Origin: Pieris napi
Taxonomy: Eukaryota > Arthropoda > Insecta > Lepidoptera > Pieridae
Direction: 5' to 3'
Length of the DNA: 64,000 bases
NCBI RefSeq assembly: GCF_905475465.1
Contig: NC_062238.1
Coordinates: 7,854,501 to 7,918,500, forward strand
Under the pieces are notes generated by a model. That model had not been told where the DNA came from. It searched no databases and saw only the letters and a list, made by a program, of their open reading frames with translations. The position numbers and the translations under genes are program-made. This document shows, in pieces, positions 34,410-47,169 of the stretch. Each line of letters begins with the position of its first letter. Within the stretch, counting starts at the first letter, position 1.

Positions 34410-34653
34410 CTAGTCTAATAAAGACTTTAACTGGCATTTGACTCTTTTAATTACAGCGTAAACACAATTTCGAAGACACAAATCAGTGGTTATAAGACTG
34501 AAGTATTGTTTATTAATAATATGTCCAAAAGTCGTATTATTCCACTAACATAAAAAAAAAAAAAACATAAACCCCTTTACATAAAATATGAAAGCACAAC
34601 TTTATTGCAAAGGTCAAGTAGCTGACATAACAGTTCTAAAGATAATTAATTAT

Positions 34654-35010
34654 CTATTCATAACGCGGGTTTATCGGGTGAATGTAGGCGCAAATAACAG
34701 TGAATAATTTTTCTGGAATGACATGTTTTTTTGTTGTTAATCGCGTTAAGTCATTTTTTTTTGTTAATCCTAAAAAACGCAACGCACTTGTACAGTCACT
34801 GACACGTTTGAATTTTTTATACACACTTTTAATGCTCCTTACTTTATCATTCGAGCCTAGTATGTATAATGAATATGAAATAGAATGTATTTTTTGCCTA
34901 TTTCTACTAAAATTTATCTTGCGCATTCTCTTATGTGTGTTATCCAGAATTAAACTTGCAGCTTGATAAGTTGTAATGTTGTGTTTACAAAATGTATGCA
35001 TCAGATTCAT
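34654..35010 (-). CDS. Orphan ORF, 118 aa from first ATG, possible gene
   Basis: The frame stays open for about 150 codons on the minus strand, with 118 residues from the first ATG (MNLMHTFCKHN...INPRYE) to TAG. In such AT-rich DNA this length is unusual. The product is rich in Lys, Arg, Ser and Thr, with no signal peptide, membrane helix or motif that I recognise. An AATAAA on the minus strand lies about 50 bases past the stop (34606-34601), followed by T/G-rich sequence. It may be a small orphan gene, a decayed transposon ORF, or chance. Nothing nearby suggests a function. Confidence 0.25.
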   Translation of the reverse strand: MNLMHTFCKHNITTYQAASLILDNTHKRMRKINFSRNRQKIHSISYSLYILGSNDKVRSIKSVYKKFKRVSDCTSALRFLGLTKKNDLTRLTTKKHVIPEKLFTVICAYIHPINPRYE

Positions 35011-35069
35011 ATTTGGACTTTTATGTTTCTTTCTGGCCGTAGTTTTTGATTTGCGTTCCCTTGACAATC

Positions 35070-36245
35070 TAATTCTTGAAACTTTCCTACTTATAAAACT
35101 GATTTTTTTCTATTTACAAGTATCCGGCTTTGGAACTTCTTACAAGCTCAGTCTTTAAATTAATTCAAGAATCTTCTTTTTAGGCATATCTCTTCTACAT
35201 CGTAATTAGCTACTTAAAATAATAATAATTACTCATTCTAAGATTAGCTTTTACTTTTTTTTTTATTTAAGTTTAGTATTGAAGAGTTCTAGAGTTACGT
35301 GTAATTTTATGTATTTTTGTAAATAATTTATGCACTTCTTCTACTTTACCTTCATTAGGTATTTATTTTTCATTTTCCATGCTAGTCTTATACAACCTGC
35401 TTTTTACATGTATGTTTCAGGTAACGAAGTGTAAATAAATAATGAATAAGGCCCATTAAAAAAAAATAACAATTTTACATTGTTTTAATGATTTTCGAGG
35501 AGCACAACTGAGAACACTGTAGATTTTTATCAAGAGTAATATTTAAATATCTTAGTTTAATTGCAATTTGATATAAAAGCCAAAATTTACTCCCAAACTG
35601 AGTGTTAACTCTTCGTAATACCATCTAAGGTTTCTAAAGTGGCCATCTAATCCATCGCTGTTAGAAAATTACAGTGAATTATCACTATATACTGTATCAA
35701 AATACTGTAATTTTTTATAATAATATTATATATATCGTTAATATATTTTTAAGTTTCTTATGTTTGGTATTTATCGAATAATTCACAAGAAATAATGAAG
35801 GTAAAAATGCGGTAGTTTTACTGAAGTAATCCGTAAAGCCTTTACGTGGACGGAATAATATACAGTATACCAAAAAATAGCGTCAACTAAAATCTCTTAT
35901 AAATATTAGTTATACGAAGATTTAATGTTAGCCCGGAAACAAAATGTTCATATCGTTATCAGGGAATGATTCACGGCAATAAATTGTGTAGATAATGTTG
36001 GCAGTAGCTACAACGTACGGCTTCAAGTGTTTGTAAATTAATACATCCATATTGATACATGAAAGCTCAACCAATTACTCATACGATAAATAAAAGCTTA
36101 ATGTTTCACTTTTAAGTCTTCATAGAACGCGTATAGGACAAGTCGCTAACTTAAAACGTTACTTTATAGAGGACTGGCTTAAAAGGTCATATTAGATTTC
36201 TATTCGAATCACGTTTTAGAATAATAGGCCTGAACGTAGCCTGAA
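35070..36245. other. AT-rich DNA, no feature seen
   Basis: No coding signal or clear repeat recognised. A segment near 35700-35870 resembles one near 39360-39500 (TAATATTATATAT...GTAGTTTTAC...CCTTTACG), a low-copy duplicate of unknown class. Confidence 0.4.
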
Positions 36246-36248
36246 AGT

Positions 36249-36494
36249 GGCCTCATAGCCTAGCGGTCTTATTAAGTGGCAGCTAGGTGAGGGGTACCGA
36301 GTTCGATTCCCGATTCGAGGGCAAGTTTTAATTTAATTTAAATTTGTTCTCGGCCTTTGGGAGGGTTGTGTGGTACCGGGCGAGTGCTTAAACCGTACAT
36401 GGAGGACACGGTCAAATTTCTAAAGAATTAATGAATTATAAAAATCCTATACTTGACGTTGGCAACAAATCGTGCCAGAGCCATAAAAAAAAAA
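36249..36494 (+). mobile_element. tRNA-derived SINE, family B, copy 1
   Basis: Box A TAGCCTAGCGG and box B AGTTCGATTCC, then a body with TTCTCGGCCTTTGGGAGGG, TACATGGAGGACACGGTC and CGTGCCAGAGCC, and a 3' A-run. Nearly identical copies lie at 41936 and 53051 in reverse. Confidence 0.85.
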
Positions 36495-36929
36495 GCGAAA
36501 GCGTTGGTTGACTCAACGGTCAACGGGTGCTGTTTTTTATTGAATTTCAATAAAGGAAAAAATCGTAATTATGACCCACTATGGCTGGAAGTCTCGTTGT
36601 TAAAATGTGAATGCAATTTGAAAATAGTAAACCATTCTTTAAAAGAATAATACTCTTACATTTGATATCTCTAAACATCACAAAACACAAATCACAACCC
36701 GCAAACACGTTTATTGTTACCGTGACATCGTTATCTTGTTGAATTTCACGACATCAATTAAAGAGGAAACACAACTCCCTCGCTCTCTCTCCGTTCTTTG
36801 ATAAACTCTTTGCATGTTCGCGACTTTCATTTTATTGTGAAAACCGTTTCCACTTCTCAATCGAATATTCAATAGAATTCAATTTAATAAGAATAGACAA
36901 TGTAACCTCTTTTACAACAACATTTGCAT

Positions 36930-36962
36930 AGACTCTATTTCGTACCCTACGAAATAGAGTCT
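36930..36962. repeat. Hairpin with 15-bp perfect arms, 3-base loop
   Basis: AGACTCTATTTCGTA and its reverse complement around CCC. Confidence 0.9.
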
Positions 36963-37497
36963 GTGCACTGTAGGTTAACAGAACACTTCTTCATAACAGA
37001 TGGAATATTTTGCCACATTCATTAAATTAAAAAAAAACTAGAATGTTTAAAAAAATTAACAATGAAATTGTTTATTCGTCTATAAATGGAAATTGAGTAT
37101 TTTATGACAACTATGACGCCATTATAAAAAAGAAAATAGTTATTTTAAAACAACTTAATATAAAAACAATGTCTGGTGTGGTAGTTTTTCATATATAAGG
37201 GTAGTAAAACTGTTTTTTTTAAGCTTTACACTTGCATAAGACAGAAAATAATTAAAATTTGATAATATCGGATCGATGATATACTGATCAATTTATACTG
37301 GTTTATATTACCGGAGACATGCATAGATAATAGACGATTAATTTACAAGCCACATATTGATTATTGAACAAATTGCATTGTACATGAATAATTCGTTTTA
37401 ATGGTTATAAGTATTACTGTATCTGTACATAGTGGTACATACCAGTGGTTCATATCTGCATTTTGCATCGGTTACCTGTTATTTTTTTTTAGTTTAG

Positions 37498-37551
37498 TTA
37501 TAATAAACCGTCTATAATTACAAAATATTAATTATAGACGGTTTATTATAA
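37498..37551. repeat. Foldback with 23-bp perfect arms, 8-base loop
   Basis: The arms are 37498-37520 and 37529-37551 (TTATAATAAACCGTCTATAA...). It could be a minimal MITE or a hairpin RNA source. Confidence 0.9.
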
Positions 37552-37864
37552 TATCACGTGTCTTGGTAAATAAATTGTAAATTTGTGGACAGAAAAACTA
37601 TGTCTAAGTAGTTAATATTTGCACCACACTAGTATTATGTTGGACGGTTTCATGTTGAGGGGACTGGGCTCTGTAGGCTATTTTAAAACACTTACTTCAT
37701 GGTTAATATATAAATATTAGAAACACAATTACATTACACGCTTTAACACATTTACAATATATACAATAAACATAAATTAAGTTTATAAAATTCTGGGTTT
37801 TTTCACTGTCCGCATCTAGAAGAGAAGTACAATTTCATAATAGAAAACAATCATTTCATACAAA

Positions 37865-38170
37865 ATTTAAATAGCCATTCCAGTATTCGAAAAAAAATCG
37901 CTTGTCTGTAAAGTCGGTTTACTGACGATAGTTGAACTTGACAACGTCACGAATCGCTCACTCAAGTAGGAGAGAGACATGTCGAACGCTGAAGAGCGCG
38001 GAGTCCGATTGTGCCTCTCTGTCGCTTCGCGCTCTCGCTTGCACTTCAAGCCTTAAATGGAACGCCTCAGAGCGAGGTAACGCCGCATGAGTCATGTTTT
38101 TTCGTGCGTGCAGCCGGCTCCATTGATTTATAAGACGTTGTCACGTCAAAACTTTTTCTTCACATGTGAC
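37865..38170 (-). repeat. Dispersed repeat, family H, copy 1
   Basis: The minus strand begins TTTTGACGTGACAACGTCTT, has a GC-rich centre (GCGAGAGCGCGAAGCGACAG), then GTCAGTAAACCGACTT and CAGACAAGCGATTTTT. Both end blocks recur at 46945-47165 on the + strand. Confidence 0.6.
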
Positions 38171-40785
38171 AAGGGTTGCCTGCCATTACTTACATTAAAT
38201 ATTCAAACTCCAACAAACTTCTATTTGAAATCATGTGTATAATAATATAGTTTTTGGGGTTTAAACGGTGACGACCTTATTTTAAAGTGGGTTAAATACC
38301 ACGATCGTAACCACAGTTACGTTACTTCCAAATAAAAAGAATGGTAACCATCTTAACTTAACATGATTCCCGTTCTATTTCGCATTTAGATTATCGGTTA
38401 AACCCATCTATATCAAAGATGGAATGTAATTTTTTTTAATTAATGGGAGTCTGAAAGCGTCATCGCTTGTTGAAATCTTGACACTAGCATTGAAATTCTA
38501 TCCAAATAAATTATCTTAAAAGCTTCCAAAATGGGCATTTACTGGGAACTTGAGATAACACTTTAGATGCGCATGATAGGTACTTAGGGATGATAAAGCG
38601 AAAGCGGCTAAAGAGATATGTCCTCTTTAAGGTTAATTTGTTTTTCCAAAGAGTTCGGAATTTATATAATTTTATATTCGATAACATGTAAATTGAGTTC
38701 GAAAGTGAAGCAGATATATACAACCTTTTTAAAGATACCTTCTTTTATTTATTTATTTATTATTCAAGGTCGCAAATATCCTTAGTTACAGTACCTTTAT
38801 ACCAATTTTAGTCTTCTTCGCAACCTCTTTGGTAGTATTTGTTTAACAAGCCCTTTTTAACCTAATGATGGCATAAACATATGGAACAAATCTAATATCT
38901 AACCGTTTTGCGCCATTAGAAATACATTATTTATTTAACACCCGCACTCCCAAATAAACAAATAGTTAATTAAAATCCAAATGATACGATAAAATACGAT
39001 TTGGCAACGATCGTCTTTTGTTTATTGTAATCCATGTTGATACCCGTTAAAATTTATTGTTACTATTTCCGTTAAGCATATAAATAGATTTTACCTTGAC
39101 TGATGTACATGGTCGAGAACGCCTGATCACGGAAAAATTACGAACACGTACACGAAAACCTTAAGAAAAGCTCTAAAATAAAATACGTATTTTTAATGAA
39201 AATTGAAGTTGTGTGTACAGGTACATTTAAAAAATTAAACAATATGTGAAACATTCATAAATAGATGTTATTCTATTATGATTGTGACAAATGACATACA
39301 TATAACGCAAATGTCAGATTGAAGCCAATTATATAAAAAATGCGGCATATGTAGGTACAGTATATAATAATATTATATATTGTTGATATACGATTTTTGT
39401 TTTGGTAGTAATCGAATTATTCACAATAAATAATGAAGATAAAAATGGGGTAGTTTTACAGAACTAATCCCTAAAGCCTTTACGCGAACCGAATTATATA
39501 AAGACGTCCGGTTTTGGTTCAAATTCCCTTCAAATTTCACACAGCGATCTCGTGTCACTTTTCTGTAACTTTTTGGTATCAAAGTATGATTAATGCATCA
39601 TGTAAATGTTAATGCTCCTAACAAAAGTCCTGGCTTAGACCCACATAAAGGTACTTGTAGATACTCCAATGGTACGTGGCCGTAAAAAAATCTGTAAAAA
39701 AGGAAATGTCTTTTCCAAGGTTGCGGGTCTTACGCATTGTTTAGCGGTAACGTAATCAGTCAAAATTAATTATTGTTTAAAACTTCACGATCAAACAATG
39801 TGTTGACAGATGAAAGTTATAAATTAATAGGTACACCTACGTTTTTCATATTATAGACAAAGAGTAAGATTTTTCAACAAGCGACTATCGCAAAACAAAT
39901 CGGTTTTAAATTCTAATGAAATGTTGTTAGGATGTCCTGTCAAAACAGAATGACAGCAGTCATACAGTATATATACTTTTTTTAGCTTTTACATTTATAA
40001 TTGATTAACTGTTAATTAAGCCTGTCAAGTAAATGTGTAAAAAAATTATTGTACAGCTTTCTTAGGAACCTATCCAACAATATTGTTTACTAAAAAACAT
40101 GTTAAAAAAACTCCATTTATTTTTATTTTATAAATTGTCTGTGCAGACATCATTTAATATTACGATCGAGCCCAACTAAAGACTAATAAGTAATTAAAAC
40201 GTAACCTAATTTACTAAAAAGGATATTTAACATAACATGTACAATTTAACTATAGCAATAATTATTCAAATAGTATTAAACACGCACATAGCATTTCTAT
40301 AAAAGTATATTTAAATTTGTAGGCATTAATTATATGATCTAGTCTCTTTTAAAAAGTATTTAGTAATTAAAAATCTTTTACAAATAAAGTTTTATTATAA
40401 TTCTAACATAGTTTTCTTAAACCGGATTTCACACTCGATTAAACTAGCATTTCCGTAGTAAACGGATTATTTGGCGCGTACAGCTCTCGGACTATAAAGA
40501 ATCTATTTCGATTCCATACTATTCTAACAATGTATTGTTTGTTGACTCGCGGATACGATGTCGGCTTTTGTGCCAAGCTTGTAAAACCTAATAGTTGATT
40601 TAACTACGGTATAACCAGTAAGATATTTTATGTTCTATGCTAAAATTCATCTAATTGTATCAGAGCGTGAAACTATGAGCGCTTGAGTGAAAATAACAAA
40701 ATAATTGAGTTGCTATTTAGGGCTTATAGTACATTTATATGGGGAATGTCTTTAGTGATATGTTAACTTCTTGCTTGATATACTA
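38171..40785. other. AT-rich desert, no gene seen
   Basis: Only short open frames and the low-copy similarity near 39360-39500 to 35700-35870. Confidence 0.4.
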
Positions 40786-40791
40786 AGGCAT

Positions 40792-40960
40792 CGTTTCTCA
40801 ACCATTTTTATGTAGCAACCCACGAAAAAGCCAAAAATTTAAGTAAAACAAACGACCCCGTCACTGTAAAATTATAATTTAGTTTTATAACACTACACTA
40901 TAATCATTCATTTAATAATTAAGTATACACCTCTAAATTTAAATTATACATTAGTAATTA
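40792..40960 (+). repeat. hAT-type terminal fragment (weak)
   Basis: GGCATCGTTTCTCAACCATT followed by TATGTAGCAACCCACG resembles the 'CAGTGTTTCTCAACC...GCGACCC' terminus of many insect hAT elements. No other end found. Confidence 0.35.
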
Positions 40961-41798
40961 AATTAAACAAAAACAAATTAAACCCTGTTTGTAAACCATG
41001 TATATATCCAAAATATATAAATAGAACAATAAACTAAAAATAATAAAATAATCAATATAAACTTGCTATATATATAAAAAAGTCGAACATTTATGTTTTA
41101 CTTGGTTGACTGATCAAGTTTATTATGTCTACCCACATTTTTGTTTCTGTTTTGTTTTGTTATTTTATATACGTACCTACATCTGTGCACTCTAATTTTT
41201 AATCTTAGTTTTACATATTGTTTCTCAGTAAGTATTATGTATGCAATTCTTATGAGAAATAAAGTTATTCTTAAACCTAATAAACGAATCTTTTGTTTGT
41301 ATTTATTGTCTTTGTGCGCATTTAATTCTCGCTTCTACGGTATAGAATACCAGCTTATCTTAGAGTCTAAAAAGTTGACTTTGCTTTCTAGAAAACTTGT
41401 CTATTAGAAAAAACAAATGATCTCATAAAAACTGAAGCCCTCTAAAGCCAGACCTTGAAAGGTTGTAGCGTTCTTTTTTCAAAATCTTAATTAATCAAGA
41501 TCTTTTTGCAAGACGTGAGCTGGTTTAAACATGTAAAAGTCAAATCAGTTTTATACCTTTACATTTAGTTTTGGTTCTTTTAGATTTTACTAAATAATAT
41601 CAGAAATAAAATCTTAAAATATAGTATAAATCACTTAAGCATCTGTCTCCTTTCATCACAGCGTAAGCATAATTTTACAGAAAGGAACAAAAATATCTAG
41701 TTTTGCAGTTCTGGGTCGACTCGTAAGAAATTTATTTATTTATATGTATCTAAAACACACAGTAGTATTTACAATATTCTTACATACATACTAATAAA
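40961..41798. other. AT-rich DNA, no feature seen
   Basis: An 88-codon open frame (41141-41407) is hydrophobic by AT bias and has no recognisable content. Confidence 0.4.
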
Positions 41799-41895
41799 CC
41801 CGGTGACCCCAGAGCTGGTGCTTTCCTCGTTCAACAAACAAGTATCGCAATACAGCGGGGAAATGCTGCCAGAATTAAAAGTACACAAGTAATTT
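41799..41895 (+). pseudogene. Transposon-derived coding fragment
   Basis: The frame reads GDPRAGAFLVQQTSIAIQRG then NAARI. This is a stretch I associate with ORFs of repeated elements in insects ('GDPRAGxxLxQRISIAIQRGNAA'). It is short and isolated. Element class not assigned. Confidence 0.4.
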
Positions 41896-41935
41896 TTTAC
41901 TCATATTTTTTTAAATAATTTTCATTATTATTATT

Positions 41936-42188
41936 TTTTTTTATGGCTCTGGCACGATTTGTGCATTAGCCAACGTCAAGTATAAGATTTTTTTAATGTC
42001 TTGCTTGTCTTTAGAAATTCGACCGTGTCCTCCATGTACGGTTTAGGCACTCGCCCGGTACCGCACAACCCTGCCAAAGGCCGAGAACAAATTTAAATTA
42101 ATTTAAAACTTGCCCTCGAACCGGGAATCGAACCCGGTACCCCTCACCTAGCTGCTGCCACTTAATAAGACCGCTAGGCTATGAGGCC
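41936..42188 (-). mobile_element. tRNA-derived SINE, family B, copy 2
   Basis: Full length; AT-rich ATTATTATTATTT sequences on both sides may be target duplications. Confidence 0.85.
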
Positions 42189-42608
42189 CTTTAAATATTA
42201 TTATTATTTGTTCTGATTTTTGCAATGAAGTGTCAATAAAAAAGGACTATTAATTAGAAATAGTGATTTGGTTTTTCTTTTGTAATTCAATTCAAAATCC
42301 ACAGCTCTAGTAATTAGCTGTTTCAGCCATTATTCTTATATGTATTTTTAAATAAACTCACTGTATTTATTAAAACGCGCGAGTGAGATATTAAAAATAT
42401 ACGTAACATAAACATTTTTTGATAGATTGATGTGAGTCAGCCGGCTGTGAATTTACAAAGGATGATTTTAGTATGGAAACAATTTTTCAACAAATGTGAA
42501 AATTACACAAATCAATAATTAACCGCAATAATAACTTTCAACAACTTACATTTAAAGTCATTTATATATATTGTGTATTAATATCTGTGCATACATTTTT
42601 TACAAGCT

Positions 42609-42725
42609 CATACCAATTTATAAAAGGCCGGCAACACTTGCGAGCCTTCTAGCACCTCTAAATGCCCATGGCCGGCGGTGTGTGTGCGGTAAGTGTGTGT
42701 ATTACTTAACACACACACACACTTT
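42609..42725 (-). repeat. Family F fragment plus (AC/GT)n stretch
   Basis: AAAGGCCGGCAAC...GCGAGCCTTCTAGCA matches family F; GT and AC repeats follow and can pair with each other. Confidence 0.5.
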
Positions 42726-42814
42726 TAATTGCTGAATCGCAGTCGCAAACCATCAACTACTACCAAAAGTACCCTTTATTACGCTGTTTCAAAAAGTGTT
42801 CATTTGTTTCTTGG

Positions 42815-42991
42815 CGCACGCCGTCGACTTTTTGGGGATAGGCAAGCCAGTTTTTTACGATGTTTTCCTTCACCGTTCGAGCGAATGTTAAATGCCCACA
42901 CAGTAAGAAAGTCTATTGGTGCACAGCTGGGGATCGAACCTATGACCTCAGGGATGAGAGTCGCACGCTGAAGCCACCAGGCCAACACTGC
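42815..42991 (-). mobile_element. tRNA-derived SINE, family A, copy 3 (3'-truncated)
   Basis: The tRNA-like head with both boxes is intact on the minus strand, but the body stops after the GTCGACGGCG region. Confidence 0.8.
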
Positions 42992-42994
42992 TCA

Positions 42995-45340
42995 TCTTCT
43001 TATAATTCAAATAAAATTACAGACAGAACCTAATTTTTAATATAAGCTTACACTTTTATTAGAGTATAAACCAAACTAGGCCAAAGTTCTAAAGAGTTCG
43101 TTGACCCGAGTTTTAACTAGGTGTGTAACGAACGGTTAGTTTTCACGATTCTTGCATAACTGAGTACGGCAATCTGCCAACTTCACGCAGCCCTACTAAA
43201 ACTGTTTTAACATGATTAACGCAAAAATTATTACTAATATTTTTTTTTAATTTAAAACTCTTTATTGATAAGGCCAACTATTGACTTTCAACAAATGCGC
43301 CTACCTTTTATTGAAGGCGAATTGTAATAACACTTTTGTAAATTGTTAGCTTATTTAGGAATTGGTGAGAAAAACATTTTCTTCTGAGCGTTCAATGAAA
43401 TTTCATGTCGGCTTCTCAAAGTGACAAAGTGCAAATCCGGCTTTACGAGTTTTTAGTCTTTGCCTCTTTTGAAGTGTAAAAGCTATTTTTCTATTCAATA
43501 CTAACTAGGTCGACGACATTGCGCCATTTCGCATACCATACGGCACAAATATGGAACCGTATTTTAAAGTTGAATCTACTGTAAATCCTTCTTCCCTGGT
43601 AGGCATGTTTTAAACATTATTACCATGCTAGCTAGGCCAAATCTTTATTTATTAATTGATAAATTATTATAATTACTAAAGATGTATAAATTATTATTTT
43701 ATTGCTTGTATTGCAAATTATGCGACTATAAAGATGCGGTCATAAATCCATCACACATGAAGAGCAATCGCTTATCTACAAAGGCGCGACTTGCTTGTAT
43801 ACACACTTAAATTATAGTGCAAACTAATACAAACATTGCAAAATTTCCTTCACTCTAGTTTCCTACGTAAATGAACAGAACTTTGTTCTAGGTGAACTCG
43901 GAAAGGTGTTTCAAAGCAAAGATAACATGTCTATATTCATCAGGTTACACCATTGTCTATTCCCGGTATGACGTGATCCGCAAATTGTTTACGTTCAATG
44001 ACGGACAGCCAGCTTTACGATGTTCTTCACATTATCAATGTTCACGTAAATTCACGTTTTATTTGACGTTTTCAAATATATTGCCCATTGGTCACGTTTT
44101 AAATATTCATCGAATTGTATGAGTTTCTTTAGTTTATGACAAATAAGTATTTTAAAGTACTGTGCATTTTAGCTAAATAGTGAAAGAAAACTTGCTAGTG
44201 TTAATTCACATATGTCCTCCTACTGTCAGTTTTCTACAACGCGGAAATCTCAAAATTTGACAACAGGCCGGTAACACTTGACAATTGACACGCCCTGGCC
44301 ATGTAATAAATTAATAAAAATAGATAGATGACACTTAACACAAATACACAGATAACGTATGTTACGTTATCTGTGTATTACTGTGTACTGTACACTTGGT
44401 TTATAACTTTCTAAGTGGGAAATTATAGAAGTATAGTAATTTATACTTAAAAAATATTTTTGACCTGAATACTTTTATAATTTGCAACCTGTACGGTGTA
44501 TTCAAAAATCCTAATGATAACAAAATCGGAGAATACAGTTTTTGCGTTGTAGTTTTGAATTTATTGTCTTCATCCAAAATTAAATTAAACTACTGGATTG
44601 CTAAAGGATCAAAAAATTCATTACGATAAGCGAGAACGGTGACGCATCGCGTGCGGTGGAGGGGGAAGCGCCGCCATTTTGAGGTTATTTTGCTACGCAT
44701 CGACATTTGCAATTTGTATAACTGTCGACTCAGAAAAGTAACAATGTTCGTTTACGTTTTAATCATCAGCTGTCATCAAAATCTATTGATTATACATTTA
44801 CATAGACGTTTCCCGTACATCACACGGCCATGTCCATAGCTACACCATTTTTTATATATTTTTTTGTTAACTTAAAATCTGATTACATTTGTTACGATAA
44901 GAAACAATTGTTTTTTCTATCAGAAAAGTATCAGAATAAATATTTTATATTGATATAAACAAACATTGCTTGGCTATTTTCTTTGTTCATGAATAACTAA
45001 CTGATAGATTGACTGATTATATTCAGTGACGTTTATAACTCAAAAAGAGATTATTTAAAGTTGATTATGTAAACTTATGTTGGTCAGTTGGCCGACATTA
45101 TAATAGTTATGAAAAAATGCTCTCTTGTATTCGGTCATTAACACCAGTGTATATGAAATCCATCAGTTTTTGTTGCTATTTATATCCATTACAACATTGA
45201 CGTTTCGCTGACATGCTGGTCATTAGATCAATTTTCTGTTGAAATTAAAATGTTCTAAACAAGACAGTAACAAATTACTTTTCTTAAGCAATTATTTCTA
45301 ATCACCTGTTTAACAGATCTTATCTTCTGTATAATCAAAG
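42995..45340. other. AT-rich DNA with one hairpin
   Basis: A perfect 17-bp inverted repeat with a 3-base loop lies at 44343-44379 (AATACACAGATAACGTA). A small GC patch lies near 44640. No gene recognised. Confidence 0.4.
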
Positions 45341-45349
45341 ATTTAAAAA

Positions 45350-45740
45350 TTAGAACAGAAAAGAACATAAACATACTCCAGCGACAACAGAACAAGATCC
45401 TAAGAGCAGTTGCAAAAGTACCCTGGTACATAACAAACAACGAAGTTCACGAGCACCTTAACATGAGAACAATCAAAGAGGAAATCCGGAGACTGGCTAA
45501 ATACAAAGAGCGGTAAAGCTGTCACCCGAATACACTTGCTCGCCAACTCACCATTAGACAGTATGTGAGTCGACTAAAACGTCACCATATTCTAGAGCTA
45601 GAAGACCGGCAGTAGCTCTAGACAGAAGACGAGTAGATGCTTCCAATGGGAAGTCACTCCACATGACAGCACCACAGAAAAAAATTGCTCATAGCCTTGG
45701 GGCTGATTGCAAATAACCGCAGAGAGAAAAAAAAAAGAAC
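45350..45740 (+). mobile_element. Jockey-like LINE 3' fragment
   Basis: The + strand reads NILQRQQNKILRAVAKVPWY then ITNNEVHEHLNMRTIKEEI and, after a TAA, HPNTLARQLTIRQYVSRLKR. This is the typical C-terminus of Jockey-clade reverse transcriptases ('Q.RFQNK.LR....APWYV.N..IH.DL...TV.EEI'). The 3' end has an A-rich tail near 45725-45745. 5'-truncated. Confidence 0.75.
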
Positions 45741-45744
45741 AAAA

Positions 45745-46940
45745 AACAAAATCATTACATTATTACTACAAAGAAGCTAGAAACAACGACACACATTAAA
45801 ATGAACCGAGTCTTTCCGAAGCCGTTAACATTTTAAACGATCCGTTTTACATAAGTTTAAAGACCGGATAATCCTGCCCCAATAAACAAGACTCGAAATG
45901 CCCTGTTTGCCATTTTATTCTGGTTTCAAACAATTGAATTTTCATTTAATGATTAAATGGCATTGCGTATTTAATGGTAAGATACATTCCCTTTCCCTAC
46001 TTTCGTTTCAGTGGACAAAAATTACTCAGATATTTTAGCTTTCACCTAGAACTACATCGCTCGCATGTTGTATAGTTATTGTTTAAAAACACCGGACTTA
46101 GTAATCTCTTAATAAGTTAGTAGAAAAATATGCTTTAGTTGTCGTTGACAGATTTTAGTGCTATCATATAACTTTTTACTGAATACCAGCGTGAATATAA
46201 TGTGTCATCTTTTTGTGGACTGTGAGCCAATCAAATTCTATGTCAATCATCAGACGATCGCTTTGTCTTTGTGCCACCGTTTACATCTAAGCTGGTCGAA
46301 CGTCCATAACCTGTAAACCACTGTTGCCCCGGCATTGTTAGCTGTAAACATCGTGCACTCCGTCATTCCGCACTGACTATTTCTGGATGCGTGCATTCCG
46401 CTGACCTCTCGATTATACCGTTGTAACGACTATTCGATTTTACTGCCCGGTTTAACATGATTTTACATCGTTATGTAAAACACTCTAGGACTTCTTTTAT
46501 TTCACCTCCAAGGTATCGCGTAACAGACACTAAATCTTTGCCGAACCAAACTGCGCTGTGTAAGAAAACTATATTTCGAGTATGCCTTAATTTTTTATCT
46601 ATATTCCATTATTGAGCCTAAATGTTCAACAAAGTTTACTACACTTATATCTATTTATTGAACATGTTGATATCGGCGTTATTACTCGTATTTCGGTTTA
46701 ATTGCATTGCGCTCCACAAAATGTGAGAATTGGCTGTAAATTGCGGTGAACACAGACTAACTATTGGCAAAATAGCGAATAGCTCTGGATATATAAAAAT
46801 AAACTAACATATTTGAATATAAACCTTGAAATTTGGAAACAATGGCAACAATGGAAATAAAACATTCGATACATTTGTATTTAGTTGATCTGGTTGATGT
46901 ATATATATTTAGAGTATGGGATGGCATGGAATTTTGTTTT
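45745..46940. other. AT-rich DNA, no feature seen
   Basis: A slightly GC-richer part at 46240-46450 shows no coding sense. Confidence 0.4.
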
Positions 46941-46944
46941 TATA

Positions 46945-47165
46945 ATTTGTATGTCGTCAAAAAACCAGGTTTTTGACGTGACAACGTCATAAGAAATACT
47001 GATGGAATGGTTGCATTTTTTAAAAGGAAATTTTGATTTTATTTGTTTAATAGATATTTTGTATGGATATAGAGAAGGAGGTAAATGGATAATGGTCAGT
47101 AAACCGACTTCTCAGACAACCGATTTTTATGAAGAATCTAACGGCTATACTCATTCCTTAAAATT
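46945..47165 (+). repeat. Dispersed repeat, family H, copy 2
   Basis: It shares TTTTTGACGTGACAACGTC and GTCAGTAAACCGACTT with the minus-strand copy at 37865; the GC-rich centre is absent. Confidence 0.55.
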
Positions 47166-47169
47166 AGTT

